Assembly: GCA_000349905.1 (NCBI GenBank)
Contig: KB722756.1
Location: 331,145 to 395,144, forward strand
Length of the DNA: 64,000 nt
Direction of reading: 5' to 3'
From: Volvariella volvacea V23
Lineage: Eukaryota > Basidiomycota > Agaricomycetes > Agaricales > Pluteaceae
Under the pieces are notes generated by a model, which made no database searches, was not told the origin of the DNA, and saw nothing but the letters and a program-made list of their open reading frames with translations. This document shows positions 38,596-49,168 of the stretch, piece after piece (position 1 is the first letter of the stretch; the number at the start of each line of letters is the position of its first letter). Made by a program: the position numbers and the translations under genes.

Positions 38596-38769
38596 GCAGG
38601 AGTCAGGCGTCAAAGCCGGGCTCCAAATAACCACAGCCGGTCGGTTTCACACCCGTCGGGTAAAAATACTTCGCGCACCATTATCCCCTCAATGACTACA
38701 CTTCAATAGTCACCATGATACGTGCTGAGATCACAATATATTTATGCGTCCTTCAAGTTAACCCGTAGC

Positions 38770-39020
38770 TACGTGATGCATTTACGGGCCATCAGGATAT
38801 CAAAAAAGGCTGTATTTGGATTGCCAGTGGAGCCCGAAGAGGGTTGGAGTATGTAGTACCTTGGAGGAAGGAGGATGATTTTATACAGCAAGAGTTCCAA
38901 CCTTTAATCCCATTTTGATCAGTAACATAGGTCGATGTCAGGGGTAAGAAATTATGACGAATCACGCATGTAGACGGCGGACCACTTGCATAAGCCTAGG
39001 ATAATGCTTCCTTCGTGATG
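38770..39020 (-). pseudogene. Array copy 7, 5' fragment
   Basis: The end of exon 1 is recognisable as PRLMQVVRRLHAW. The donor has lost its GT (it reads TGATTC), but the start of exon 2 follows after a normal-length gap: LELLLYKIILLPPRYYILQP, then NPNTAFF and a stop. Family text ends in PDGP and MHHV fragments. The start codon and most of exon 2 are gone. Confidence 0.7.
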
Positions 39021-39198
39021 GATAACTCATTCGCAGAAGGTGCGTTCACTTCCTGACCAATCCTTCTACCTGCGTTCAAAGATTGTGGAACTGGAAGGCC
39101 AATATATGACACATTGATCTCTAGATCTCTAGATCCTGTACAGAGTACCTTGTTCACATAACTCTCATTGTGTGTCATCCACACTATTCTACCAAGAT

Positions 39199-40196
39199 CT
39201 AAGAAATATGCGCGGATCTGAGGTCATTTACCAGCGCCTGTTGCCACCTCCGTTCCTCTATGATTCTTTCTGCCTTTGTCCAAAGGTCCTCCCCACCCAA
39301 TATACCCCTCATCCAGATGTCAAACCAGTTCAACTTGCCAGAGTTCATCTCCTCGTATGTGATCAGTACCACTCTATCTTCCGGCAACTCTTCCACCTCC
39401 CCTTCTGGTCCTAGCTTCCTTCTAACCTTTGGAAGATCCTCGATATCGATGACAGGGGGATGACCACAGAGTGGATAGATGACTACTATCTCCAACGCTT
39501 CACATTGCTCGAGGCACTTCCTGAGGGTCTCACCTTGTCCATAATAAATATCTGGGAATGCCAAGTACTGCAACTTCGTCAAGCACGCCAGATTATTCCC
39601 CTCTTCCCACTCATCCAGGCTACTTGTCACCTCCAAATGAGTAAGGTCCTTCAATATTTCGTGGTTAAAGTCCACGTGCTCATTGGGGAACAGACCTTTC
39701 AGTGGCACACTGAGACGAAGTAAGCCACGAGGGGATACAGTGCGATGAGGAGAGTGGATGATAGATGATAGATGAGGAAAGGCTGTTGATGAGGAATGAT
39801 TCCACAACGCGAGGTCTTGAAGATTATAACATTGAGGTAGAAGGGTCTCGTGAGCTGTGTGCCTTTCTCCTTGGATCAATAGATGCCTAACGTGGCGTGT
39901 CTGCGGGCCTTCAGGGAGCCGAGTGCGGCGGAGGTGGAATGCGGTATCAGGATCACCGTTGAATTTCCCGATGCCTGAAGGAAGAATGACGATTTCATAC
40001 AGTATGGGTTCTACCCTTCGATCACCTATTGTTAGTCATGTATCAACGCAAAACTCACGACTTACCAGGTGCGCACGCGGCGGGCCACTTGCATCAGCAA
40101 AGGAATACTCCTTCTCTCAATATGGGCGGCCAACTCAAAGATGACACGCTCCACGTCCTGAGGGAGTCGGGGTTCAATGTTACTTGTAGCGCTCAT
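39199..40196 (-). CDS. Array copy 8, intact family protein, 315 aa
   Basis: Exons 40196-40066 and 40015-39199 total 948 nt in frame, with a 50-base intron. Exon 1 reads MSATSNIEPRLPQDVERVIF...VARRVRTW. Exon 2 reads VEPILYEIVILPSGIGKF, TRHVRHLLIQGE, CYNLQDLALWNHS, SIIHSPHRTVSPRGLLRLSV, HEILKDLTHLEV, EEGNNLACLTKLQYLAF, CLEQCEALEIVVIYPL, EELPEDRVVLITYEEM and WMRGILGGEDLWTKAERII. With copy 9 it gives the best family consensus. No known function. Confidence 0.85.
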
Positions 40197-40608
40197 GCTA
40201 AAGGTTCAGGTCTGTAATCAATTGTGATCGGGTCCATTGACTACGGCCAAATTAGTAGGAGGTAGATAGGCGCCCAATCTTTAAGTGGCGCTTAAATGCC
40301 AAGGACTGGAGTTAAACATTGAGTTAGGGACTCGGATAGGCAGAATCTAGCACAGTGAGAGCCGTACTCCTCGGGAAAGTCGGCTCCTTGCTTCCACTGC
40401 ATCACTGACCCAAAGACAACGAGCACCACCAATCTGCAAGATGGTTAATTTACGAATTCGCAGGATTCCGTAGAAGTGTAGCTATTGAGTGCGAACTCAA
40501 TATAAGGTAAAACGGCCCGAAATCTGATACAGAAAAAATATGAGTGCCTGAGGTGGTGCCACCCCAGGATTGGCGTGAATTGTGTATGCCTACTACTAAG
40601 TTCGCCCA

Positions 40609-41590
40609 TCATAATGCGACTTGCTTCTTTCGTCGACATCTCTCCTCTACAGTCTTCTCTGCTCTTGTCCAAAGATCTTCATCACCTGTTGCACCTCTGA
40701 CCCAGTTGTCAACCCAGCTATAGTTACCTTGAAAAATATCGCTTTGCGTAATAATGACCACTCTGTCCTCTTCTACCTCCTCTACATCTCCATTAGATCT
40801 CACCACCCTCCTAACTTTCGGCAATTGACCCGCAACTCTTCTGTCTGTTGCCCAGCTAGAATAATAGAGAAGCAACACCTCCAAAGCCTTGCATTCCTCC
40901 AAACATATTTGAATTATCCCCGATATACCATTACTGATCATCTGAAAGGCGAGATATCGCAAGTTCTTCAAACACGCATAATTGTTCCCTTCTTGCCACT
41001 CAAAAGAAGTATCCAATACATCCAGGTGCGTGAGGTCTTGTAGGATGTCGAGATTGAAGTCGACTTTCCTTTCGGGGAATAGGCTTAACATTGCTGCGCT
41101 GAGTCGAAGTAGACCAGGAGGTGATACAGTCCGGTGAGGTGAATGCAAGAGCTCCACAATTCCATCTAATGTAAGACTCCCGAAGCCCCATACAGTAAGG
41201 TTTTGGACGTTATAACATCGTTGGAGGATATATTCAGCGCCTGGTCGCGTGCCGAACCCTACTAAGAGATGCTTGATGTGGTGCGGTTGTAAATCAGGAA
41301 GTTGCAGTGGATGATTGTAATAGAACATTGCATCTGCATCCCCCCAGTGAGCGCCACCGCCCGTGTGAACAATATACATTTCGTTAAGGATAGGCTCCAA
41401 CCTAACCATGTACCCGAAGGTTAACGATGGAAAGCAACATGGGTGAGGGGCCTCACCAAACTTTGACTCGACGAGCGACCTTTTGGAGTGTAGGAATCCC
41501 ACTCCTCTCATTGTAAGCGGCAATTTCAAAGATGACTCGTTCCAAGTCCTGCGGAAGCCGTGCTTCAACGATGGGGGTTGTATCAGGCAT
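40609..41590 (-). CDS. Array copy 9, intact family protein, 308 aa
   Basis: Exons 41590-41457 and 41401-40609 total 927 nt in frame. Exon 1 reads MPDTTPIVEARLPQDLERVI...KVARRVKVW. Exon 2 reads LEPILNEMYIVHTGGGAHWG, HIKHLLVGFGTRPGAEYIL, CYNVQNLTVWGFG, LHSPHRTVSPPGLLRLSAAM, LDILQDLTHLDVLDTSFEWQ, EGNNYACLKNLRYLAFQMIS, CLEECKALEVLLLYY, EEVEEDRVVIITQSDIF and WVRGATGDEDLWTRAEKTVE. The N-terminus resembles the F-box-like start of many Agaricomycete repeat proteins. Beyond that the family is unknown to me. Confidence 0.85.
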
Positions 41591-42089
41591 GACCAGAGGC
41601 TGGGGTAGTGGTGGTAGCAATGATCAATTGAAGGATCAGGTTGAAAGGCGGAGACCCAATTTAGGAAAGCGCGGAGGCCTATTTTAAGGTATTGGCGCCG
41701 GTCATCTCTAGTGGTTTGTGCTTCACACTCAATAAGAGGTAGATCATTAGTCCACTCCTGGCCGTCACAACGCTCGTTCAGTGGATTTTTATCGGGCCAT
41801 ACTTATACTCCACAAATAGAACATTGTAAAAGAACGCATTGGAGCCTAGAGGTTGGAGAAGAATACTTATATACAGCCCCATATCACAGATAGGATATCA
41901 ACTGCGCTGCTAGTACTGGGTTACGCTAGTCACTGCACAAATAAAAAGTATTGAAAGGCTCGATATACGATATTTGAGGTGCCGTCAATATTCCTTACCA
42001 ACTGGACAGAAGAGCGTTAGAACACATCAACTATCAAAAATCAGAAATTTCCCTTACACCTGCACTCACTCAACGTAAATGACGAGACC
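41591..42089. other. Spacer between the array and the dead dehydrogenase gene
   Basis: This is the upstream region of array copy 9. No gene or repeat is seen. Confidence 0.4.
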
Positions 42090-43633
42090 TCATAATTGCC
42101 GCCCTCCCACACCTCTCTCCTTCCAGATCGTCTCTGCCTTCAATAACCACTCCACAGTGTCACCAGGACTCTGCCTCCAATCTATCCACTTCTCCATCCC
42201 CAACAACTTCTTCGCCCGCGTATTGTCTGCCTTTGCAACCTGTATCAACTTCTTCCTATTTGGTTTCGGCCCCAAGTCAACATCAGCCCGAGTCCCCGAT
42301 CCCCCAAGCCCGTACACCTCCTCAGGAATAGACGGAAGCGTATCACTAAGCCCTGGATGAGCTTCTCGCAGGTACTGCACAGCCTGAGCCCAGGTAAACA
42401 TCCCCCCCAGATGCGATGATCCTTTTCGCCTGCAGCTTTATCATGATTTCATCCACAGTTGCGGTTAAGAACGACCCTCGTTCGACAAGGGGGGAGGGGG
42501 AGCTCAAGAGCCAGGGCGGAATCCCTGACGTCGTGGATATTGACGGTCAAGTGAGCAGAATTCGACCTTGCAAGAGTTTGTAGACTCTTGCACTGGTCGT
42601 TGGACTGTCCGGGCGGGGAAGAGCAAAGTGAGGTAGACAAGGACCATATATGCCGGATGGTATAACTGAGGAATGAACAGGTCAACCACCGTCTAAGATG
42701 TATGTTTTGAAAGCACAAAAATGGGTGCATACTTATTGCAAGGTCAAAATCGGGCCTTTCTGCACCAAACCGCCAAGTAGTTTGTTCGGCAAGGGTTTTG
42801 GATACGGCGTGGGTCCATACGGGGGAACGTTCCCCGGTAAGGGCCTCCTCCACTGTAGCTCCTCTCCAGTCTGCGATAGAGCAATCAGTACCTGAACGCG
42901 GAGATGCGTACTTAGGAGAAGAGCTCGTGCTTGCCTGCTTCCGTGCATACTACGTCTGAGAACACCCTTTTCAGTTCAGCTAAAAGGTGATCACGTCCGA
43001 AACAACTAGCTCTAGCGTAATATTCCATGTGCCTATGAACTTACGATCGACGAGGGACCCAAAGCTACTCGTAAAGACGAACTTCCTGATTCCAGCTTTA
43101 TAAGCATAATTCAAATATGCAGAGTCCCTTCTATCCCTCTCTGTATATAGATTCCATATGTTGAGCAATTACTGATAGCCTCGAATACATACTTTGATTG
43201 CTGTAGGGGTATCGTCTACAGCTGTCCCATGAATGACAGCATAAACGCCTGTACACGTGAATTCCAAAATCAATTGCATGCTGGTACACACGATATACTT
43301 TTCAGCACTTCGCTCAAGTGATCCAAGAAAATATCGCCGACTCGGACGAGTTCAAGCAGAGGATAGTGGTTCCCAACCGACTCTCGAAGGTAATCCAGTT
43401 TAGCTCCTTGAGCGGTTCTAATATATTGTCGGAGCAAATTTGACTAGAAACCAGGTTGACGTACCCTCTGACGCATAGCCGGATTGGAGCAATTGATATA
43501 CTACACTAGACCCAAGGTAGCCGGTGCACCAGTGACCTAATAGCACCAGAACCAGATATTTATCTCCGCCACAAGAAATACCAACGGGATGGGCTTCCAA
43601 GAAATAGTCGAGATTGAGGTTCGGAGTAGCCAT
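42090..43633 (-). pseudogene. Decayed NAD(P)-binding reductase/epimerase-type (atypical SDR) gene
   Basis: Starting from ATG at 43633, the family order can be followed across six or seven short exons: KYLVLV...TGYLGSSVVYQLLQSGY; TAQGAKLDYLRESVGNHYPL; VYAVIHGTAVDDTPTAIK; LNYAYKAGIRKFVFTSSFGS; ATVEEALTGERSPVWTHAVS then KTLAEQTTWRFG; IIPSGIYGPCLPHFALPRPD; VNIHDVRDSALAL; and a clean last block MFTWAQAVQYLREAHPGLSD to WKERGVGGRQL. At least four single-base shifts break the frame: in the Rossmann loop, after QSGY, before LNYAYKAG, and after RVYKLLQG. The first Gly of the GxxGxxG loop is lost, and the position of the catalytic Tyr in YxxxK reads His. Likely a dead gene. Confidence 0.75.
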
Positions 43634-44263
43634 GCTACGGTTTAAGCTGACTAGAACTTGATGACCAGGACGTCATTTTATACCAGCTCACAGTACTGAC
43701 GTCACTAAATCGAATCGTAATCCCGTTTGCTAAAAACCCAGCGCACGGTGTAGAGGTTCCTATAAATAATTGAATGGATCAACAACCCTCAAACCTGAAA
43801 GCTTAGTGATCTTACCCTAGCTGATGTGATATTTGAATACTTACGACGATGTAGTGCAAGTCTCCTTGACCAACTTGACTGGCTTTCCCCTTTGAGCACG
43901 GTTAATGCGCACTCCCACCAGCAGAGATACGAGGGTCGATGTTCAGTTTTTGCTGCTGATGGCAAGAGGTTTGACTAGCTGAAGTGGCTGTTGGATCATT
44001 GATGTAATACTGTTCTGCCATTATCACCACCAAAGTACACTTCAAAGTGTGACGATTGTACGCAACGACAAAACTCAAACGTCCCTGGGTGGGCTCTCGC
44101 CTTCTCAGAATATTCGCCGACTGTCAGAGTGTAGCATATCAACTTCTTCTTTATATTCAAACAAAAAATGTCCAAATCTGACAAAGCATGCATTCAACGA
44201 TTCCGTCTTTCAATTTGCACCTCCTCTCCGCTCCCATCTCCTCAACAACTCAGCGCAAGCGAC
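43634..44263. other. Spacer 3' of profilin
   Basis: Contains the presumed promoter of the decayed dehydrogenase and the 3' flank of profilin. No gene is seen. Confidence 0.4.
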
Positions 44264-45474
44264 TTAGTATCCAACGCTGACCAAGTAATCACCAAGCTGC
44301 TGTACAATAACGTTGCACTCGGTCTGTTGGATCGGTGCTGCGTATTCTGCAACCAAGATCGCTTGTTTCGTCTTCCTGACAATGGCACCGTCCGCCTAAC
44401 AGAAGCAAAGAAAGGATTAGCGTACACGATAAGAACGCGACAAACAAGAGAGATAACGGCAGGACATTCGACGGGGGAGAAGGGACTTACGGCCTTCTTG
44501 AGCTGGACAGTCTGGGAAACAGGATCGACTTGCAAAGTGAAGAACTTCTGTCCCGCGAATCTCAAACCTGACGCTTGAACTTGATCAGGGTGCACGAAGG
44601 CGTTGATGACCGCATTGACTTCTTCGGGAGTAAGCTATGAGTTATCATCCATGATACGCATCGCATTGGTTTGCAAGGAGAAGGGGCGTGGACGAATGGC
44701 AACGATCAGCACGCTATGGAAAGTTCGTGAAAGAGATGCGCTTACGTTGTAGCCAGCAGAAGCAGCCCAAACACCTCCTTGTTGACCGACAATAGCAGCC
44801 TTGGACACTCTTCCACTTCCAACGAGGTTGGTATCGACGTAAGCTGCTCGATCGAACCACCGGAGGTAGGACCGACAAGCACAGAAGCACGTCCAAGAAT
44901 CGCATCGATGTCACGATCGAGGAGTCAGGGACGGAGTCCGAAGGTCAGAAACACAGCCCGCCGAGCCCATTGGTTGCACGGTGGATCGTCGCGAGCAATC
45001 CACCGACGCGGTCATGGCGATCCACCCATCGTTGGCGCCATCGAGACAAAAAGGAAGAGCCCATGGTAGAAGTTTGTGTGCCCGCCCAACAAGAGCCGTA
45101 ACGGAGTTTCCGGGGATATGATGAGATGATGTTGATGGATTGAGATAACACAATGAAGTGCGCCCGGTGAAGACGCGTGCAGGAGAATTGAGCGGCAAGA
45201 CATCGCGGACGACATCGATTCGATTTCCGCGATGATCGAGTGATGGTTTTGAGCATTCGGTGGATTGGATGCGCGCATTCGGGACATATGACGTCCGATG
45301 GTTGTTTCGCCGAGGTCGAAGAGAGCGAGCAGATGCAAACGATGGATGGACACGACGACGCCGACGCCAATCACGAATGAAGAGACGAGGAAAAAATCAA
45401 TGGTCCAGTCAGCCAACGACGCCCACAACTCAAACGACAGATAGGAGGCCGATAGACTCACATTGCCAGGACAT
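44264..45474 (-). CDS. PFY1: Profilin, 128 aa, four exons
   Basis: Profilin binds actin monomers, poly-proline proteins and phosphoinositides, and controls actin filament growth. Exons 45474-45462, 44843-44746, 44634-44491 and 44395-44264 total 387 nt including the stop. The product starts MSWQSYVDTNLVGSGRVSKA, then AAIVGQQGGVWAASAGYN, LTPEEVNAVINAFVHPDQVQ, ASGLRFAGQKFFTLQVD and KTKQAILVAEYAAP, and ends DYLVSVGY. Length and both conserved ends match fungal profilins. The first exon has only 13 coding bases and is followed by a 618-base intron, long for this genome. Splitting the MSWQ start from the body in this way is often seen in fungal actin-cytoskeleton genes. Confidence 0.97.
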
Positions 45475-45900
45475 GTTTAATGTGATCTAATATTCAAAGC
45501 TAAGAGAGTAGTGATAGATAGAGGAAGAGTTCAAGATGAAAGCAGAAGACGGAGCCCAGCGGCAGTGGCAAGGATGACTGATGTAGATATGGATGAAATA
45601 ATCAGAGTCAAGACTCGAGGGCAAAATCAAAAGATCGATATATCAGTACATTCCTCTTATTGTAATCACTCCGCAGTGACATATAAAGCAACTAGTGGCG
45701 ATGCATCCTATGTAATGCCCCCGCTCCCTTCGTCCTCCGAACATGTAAACGGGACGTCGAGTGTGCTGTGCGCATGGGCTTGAGATTGGTAAAGACACGA
45801 CTAGCGGGCGTCATAAGTCTTGGCATACAGATGCTGCTAGTAATTTCCGCTGCACGCCACGGCGTCATCCCACCCGAGCCTAAAGGCAAAGCATAGATCG

Positions 45901-48900
45901 CTAGAGGATACCACTAACGAACATGTTTCCACAGAACAAACACCGATGCACGGCCTCCAACAACTCCTCAACCACCCATCCCCTCGCAAGCCCCGGCAAC
46001 CAATTGCCCGTACCGGACCCAGATCCAGACGCCACGGCCACTCCCGTCATCATCGTCTCTATCGAGCTTCCTGCAGTCGTAGCATCGATCGCAGCGGCAC
46101 CGCTCGAATCGCTAGGGGTAGACACAGCAGAGGAGAGAGGAAGAAACGCCTTCCTACTGCACGCAATGCAAGTCCTCACACGCGAAGTTGACAACAAGAA
46201 AGACGTAACAGAGCACCTGGCTAGAAGCCCAAGGGGTGCATCAATCAGTACCAGGGCCAATCCAAACACGATCAATAGAATAGGGGACACAAGGAATGAC
46301 AATAGCTTCAAATGGCTTCGAAAAAGGGACAACGAGGGGAAAGGGGTGTGTCAAAGACTGCCTTGCGTGTGAACGATCGCATGGGTTGCGGTGTACAACA
46401 CCACCCGTGGCAGAAATAGGTGAATGAACGCCACTCACCCCAGTTATGTCCGTTCGGACATGAGCCCCTAGTAATATCTTGCAACTGGACTTGCACCTTG
46501 CAGGCTGGGCAAACTTCATTCAATTGATTTCCAGCGATCTTGTTCACATCCTCTTCATTAGGTCCCATAACCACAAGCGCCCTTTGCTTTACGACGTCGG
46601 TTAATTTTTCAGCTTCAGCAGTTAAATCTGGTGGTAAACCGGGAAGCATGGACTGCACGACAATCCGTAGGACGAAGGGAACATCAGCTTCAGTCAAGCA
46701 ATTGGAGATAGCCAAAAGGTGGCGTATGAGCGTTCGAAGGACACGATGAGCGATGGTGTTAAGGACAGATTGGGCTATTTGACCGCAAAGAATCTGATCG
46801 GCCTGGTTGCCAGATAGGAGTTTCTGCGGCCCATATTAAAAACGAACAGAAGATGAACAAAACACCATACCCAAACGCAATCCGCAATGGCAAGCTTTAG
46901 TCGCAATGAAAGCAACTCATTCCAGCCAAACAGGTGTCTATGCAAACTTCTTCTGAATCCCGCTCGGATCTCGGGGGTGACTGGGCCATCTACGATAGGC
47001 AGCTGAATATCTAGAGTATAATCCTGCCCCTCGGGCCTAAGGAGCTCGAACAGTCTCGGTTTGATTCTGTGTAGACGTTCTGGATGAGAAATATGGAACA
47101 ACACCGGGCGGAGCAATTGTATTGGTGCTGCAGCGAGCGCTGTAGGCAAGTTAATTGTTGCTCAAAGCGTTGTAGAGGGCACGAACGTTGGTTTATGGAC
47201 GTTAGAATAGAAGCGACGTAAGTGAGCAACCACTCATCGCTCGACTCTTTCCACAGCTTTCCAGTAATAAGGGTGCTCCTCTGCTTTGCGTCATGCTTGT
47301 AGCTGAAGTCAGCCGGGTGGACAATCCTAAAGGGAAGCGTTCAAGTCAAATAATAGTCAAGTGCTACGATCATTACTCACTCATGAGCCCATATGAAGCT
47401 AGAATCCGCATCATACCCCGTGAAACCAAGAATACAATGCGCATCCTTCTGTATGAGCTCTCTTCCTTCAACTTCTGCCGCCATCTGACGCGCCGCTTGC
47501 GATATACCTCGCGATATCGCTCCCGCAGTTGGGATGTTTTGCTCAGCGCACCAAACCGGGTTACTCGATACAGATTGCAACATATGCATAGATCCATCGA
47601 AGAGGGTGACCACCATGGCGTCCTGTTGTGGGATGTATTGGATCCCTGTAGCGGGGGATAGTGAAGACGACATCGATGACATCTTCTGGGTTGAAATGGG
47701 CAGTGCTCGAAGACCCGACCACCCCATGCTTAGCTCCACAGGTGCCCACAAGAACAACACCCCCGGTTTAGAAAATACGAGCACGGGCTGTGTTATGTGA
47801 ATATATGCTGGTAATCAGATTAGAGGGAAACTTACCATTCCATCCTTGGATGCAATCCATTGCAAAGTTACGACAGATGCCTTGTCTGGCTCATGAATGC
47901 TCGTCGCATTAGGGTCTGCGAAGAATCGAAGAGAATAGGGCATATCAAATGTGGTCGTGGGAGATGCATCTTCAAGCAGCTGGGAAACTCGAATGGTTCC
48001 AACGGCGCCGTCGTCCAACGCATAAGCAATCTGGATAGTACCTACACGTTTTGAATCAGTCCTGGAGTACAGAAAATGGCTCAGATGACGTACAAGTCCT
48101 TTCATCCGTTGCAATCCACGAAGAGGCCGAAAGTTGTGTAACCCATCTGGATGCTATATAAACAGAACCCAGATGAAGCATAGAATCATTCAAACGGTAA
48201 CTTTTGCGACATAATTAATTCAAAGACTTCGAGTATGGTTCATGTTGGATACATACCGGAAAAAGTTTAGCATTCCCGCCCTGCTGCCAAGTGCAAGAAA
48301 AGAACCATCGATGACGATGGGAGGCTCTGCTCGAAAGCTAATCTGAGGAGTCCAGCAGATACCTCTACACAATGTCAGATCGAGTTGGGTGCCAACAAAG
48401 TGGGCTCACTTGTGATTTGGGCTTTCAAGACTTGCATCGAGTCATCTTGCAACGCGAGTGTATTAATCAAGAATGGTATCAGGTCAGCGAGCTGACGGTA
48501 ATGCCGTTTGAGCCTTTCTCGAACCGAGTGAGTGACTATATGCGCTACACCTTAATCCATTCACCCTTCAAACTATTTTGACTAGCAGTCCACAGAGTCA
48601 GGTCCATGTTTGAAGTGAGGACGGCGAGTATGCAACTAAAAGTGGTCAGTTAACGCGCATATTGCATACAAAACGCGGCTCACCTTGCTTCTGCTGATAA
48701 ATTGGAAGGCGACGCGACCGCATCTCTCATAGTCAAATCTAACGAGCCCAATGATACCGCTCCCCAAGCTAAAGCCAAAGCATATTTACAAACATGACAA
48801 TCAGCCAAGTTAGCTCAAACACAGTGCACACATGGCCTTTAATCCACCTTGTGAGCATTCCGGCCATTTATACGGTGTAATGGCACCAATAGGAATGATT

Positions 48901-49168
48901 GTCCTAAACCAACCCTGAGCGGCGCCATTGGAAATTTGCTTCGTGGATTTAATTGTCGAGGAGGTATCATAATTGACACCGAGGTCTGGTGTCTAATAGT
49001 TCCTAAGCCGTCACGACACCAGGGCAAGGCAGCGAGGAGTACCAAGATGTAGATGGCAGCTTTTGTCACAAAGCACAGCTGACCATCTGATGTAATTTGA
49101 AGGCATTTTGACGATGGATAAGAAGTGACGGTGGGGATGCTTAGTGCTCCATGAATGGATGAATTCAT
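45901..49168 (-). CDS. TFIIIC subunit (TFIIIC90/delta type) with C-terminal zinc finger
   Basis: This is a subunit of the general RNA polymerase III factor TFIIIC, which binds tRNA gene promoters. The start MNSSIHGALSIPTVTSYPSS then KCLQITSDGQLCFVTKAAIY is the opening blade of the N-terminal WD40-like propeller. Further blades follow: WFRTIIPIGAITPYKW, ILAVLTSNMDLTLWTA, EPPIVIDGSFLALGSRAGML, YALDDGAVGTIRVSQL. The long middle exon contains DAMVVTLFDGSMHMLQSV. The C-terminus carries the zinc finger CPACKVQVQ...GSCPNGHNW, RCSVTSFLLSTSRVRTCIAC and a last CLFCGNMF pair before the stop at 45901. At least ten introns are present. Middle exon junctions (about 46.7-48.7 kb) were followed only approximately, so the exact length is not given. 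Confidence 0.85.

Larger units (their letters stand above)
31548..41590 (-). repeat. Tandem array of one uncharacterised two-exon gene family (4 intact, 5 decayed copies)
   Basis: All copies are in the same orientation. A short first exon carries RLPQ(E/D)LERVIFE...ARRV..W. An intron of 50-60 bases splits the Trp codon after TG. A long second exon starts (W)xEPILYE and contains HSPHRTVSP, EGNNYACLKNLRYL and WVRGALGGEDLWTRAE. Intact copies lie at 32735-33757, 34332-35270, 39199-40196 and 40609-41590. Damaged copies lie at 31548-32500, 35507-36553, 36852-36994, 37100-38595 and 38770-39020. The array has the signature of recent tandem duplication followed by birth-and-death decay. Confidence 0.9.

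Noticed and set aside
44911..45461. Several ORFs of 80-150 codons in the first profilin intron
   Set aside because: No family match, both strands open by chance composition, and the region is removed by splicing in the profilin model.
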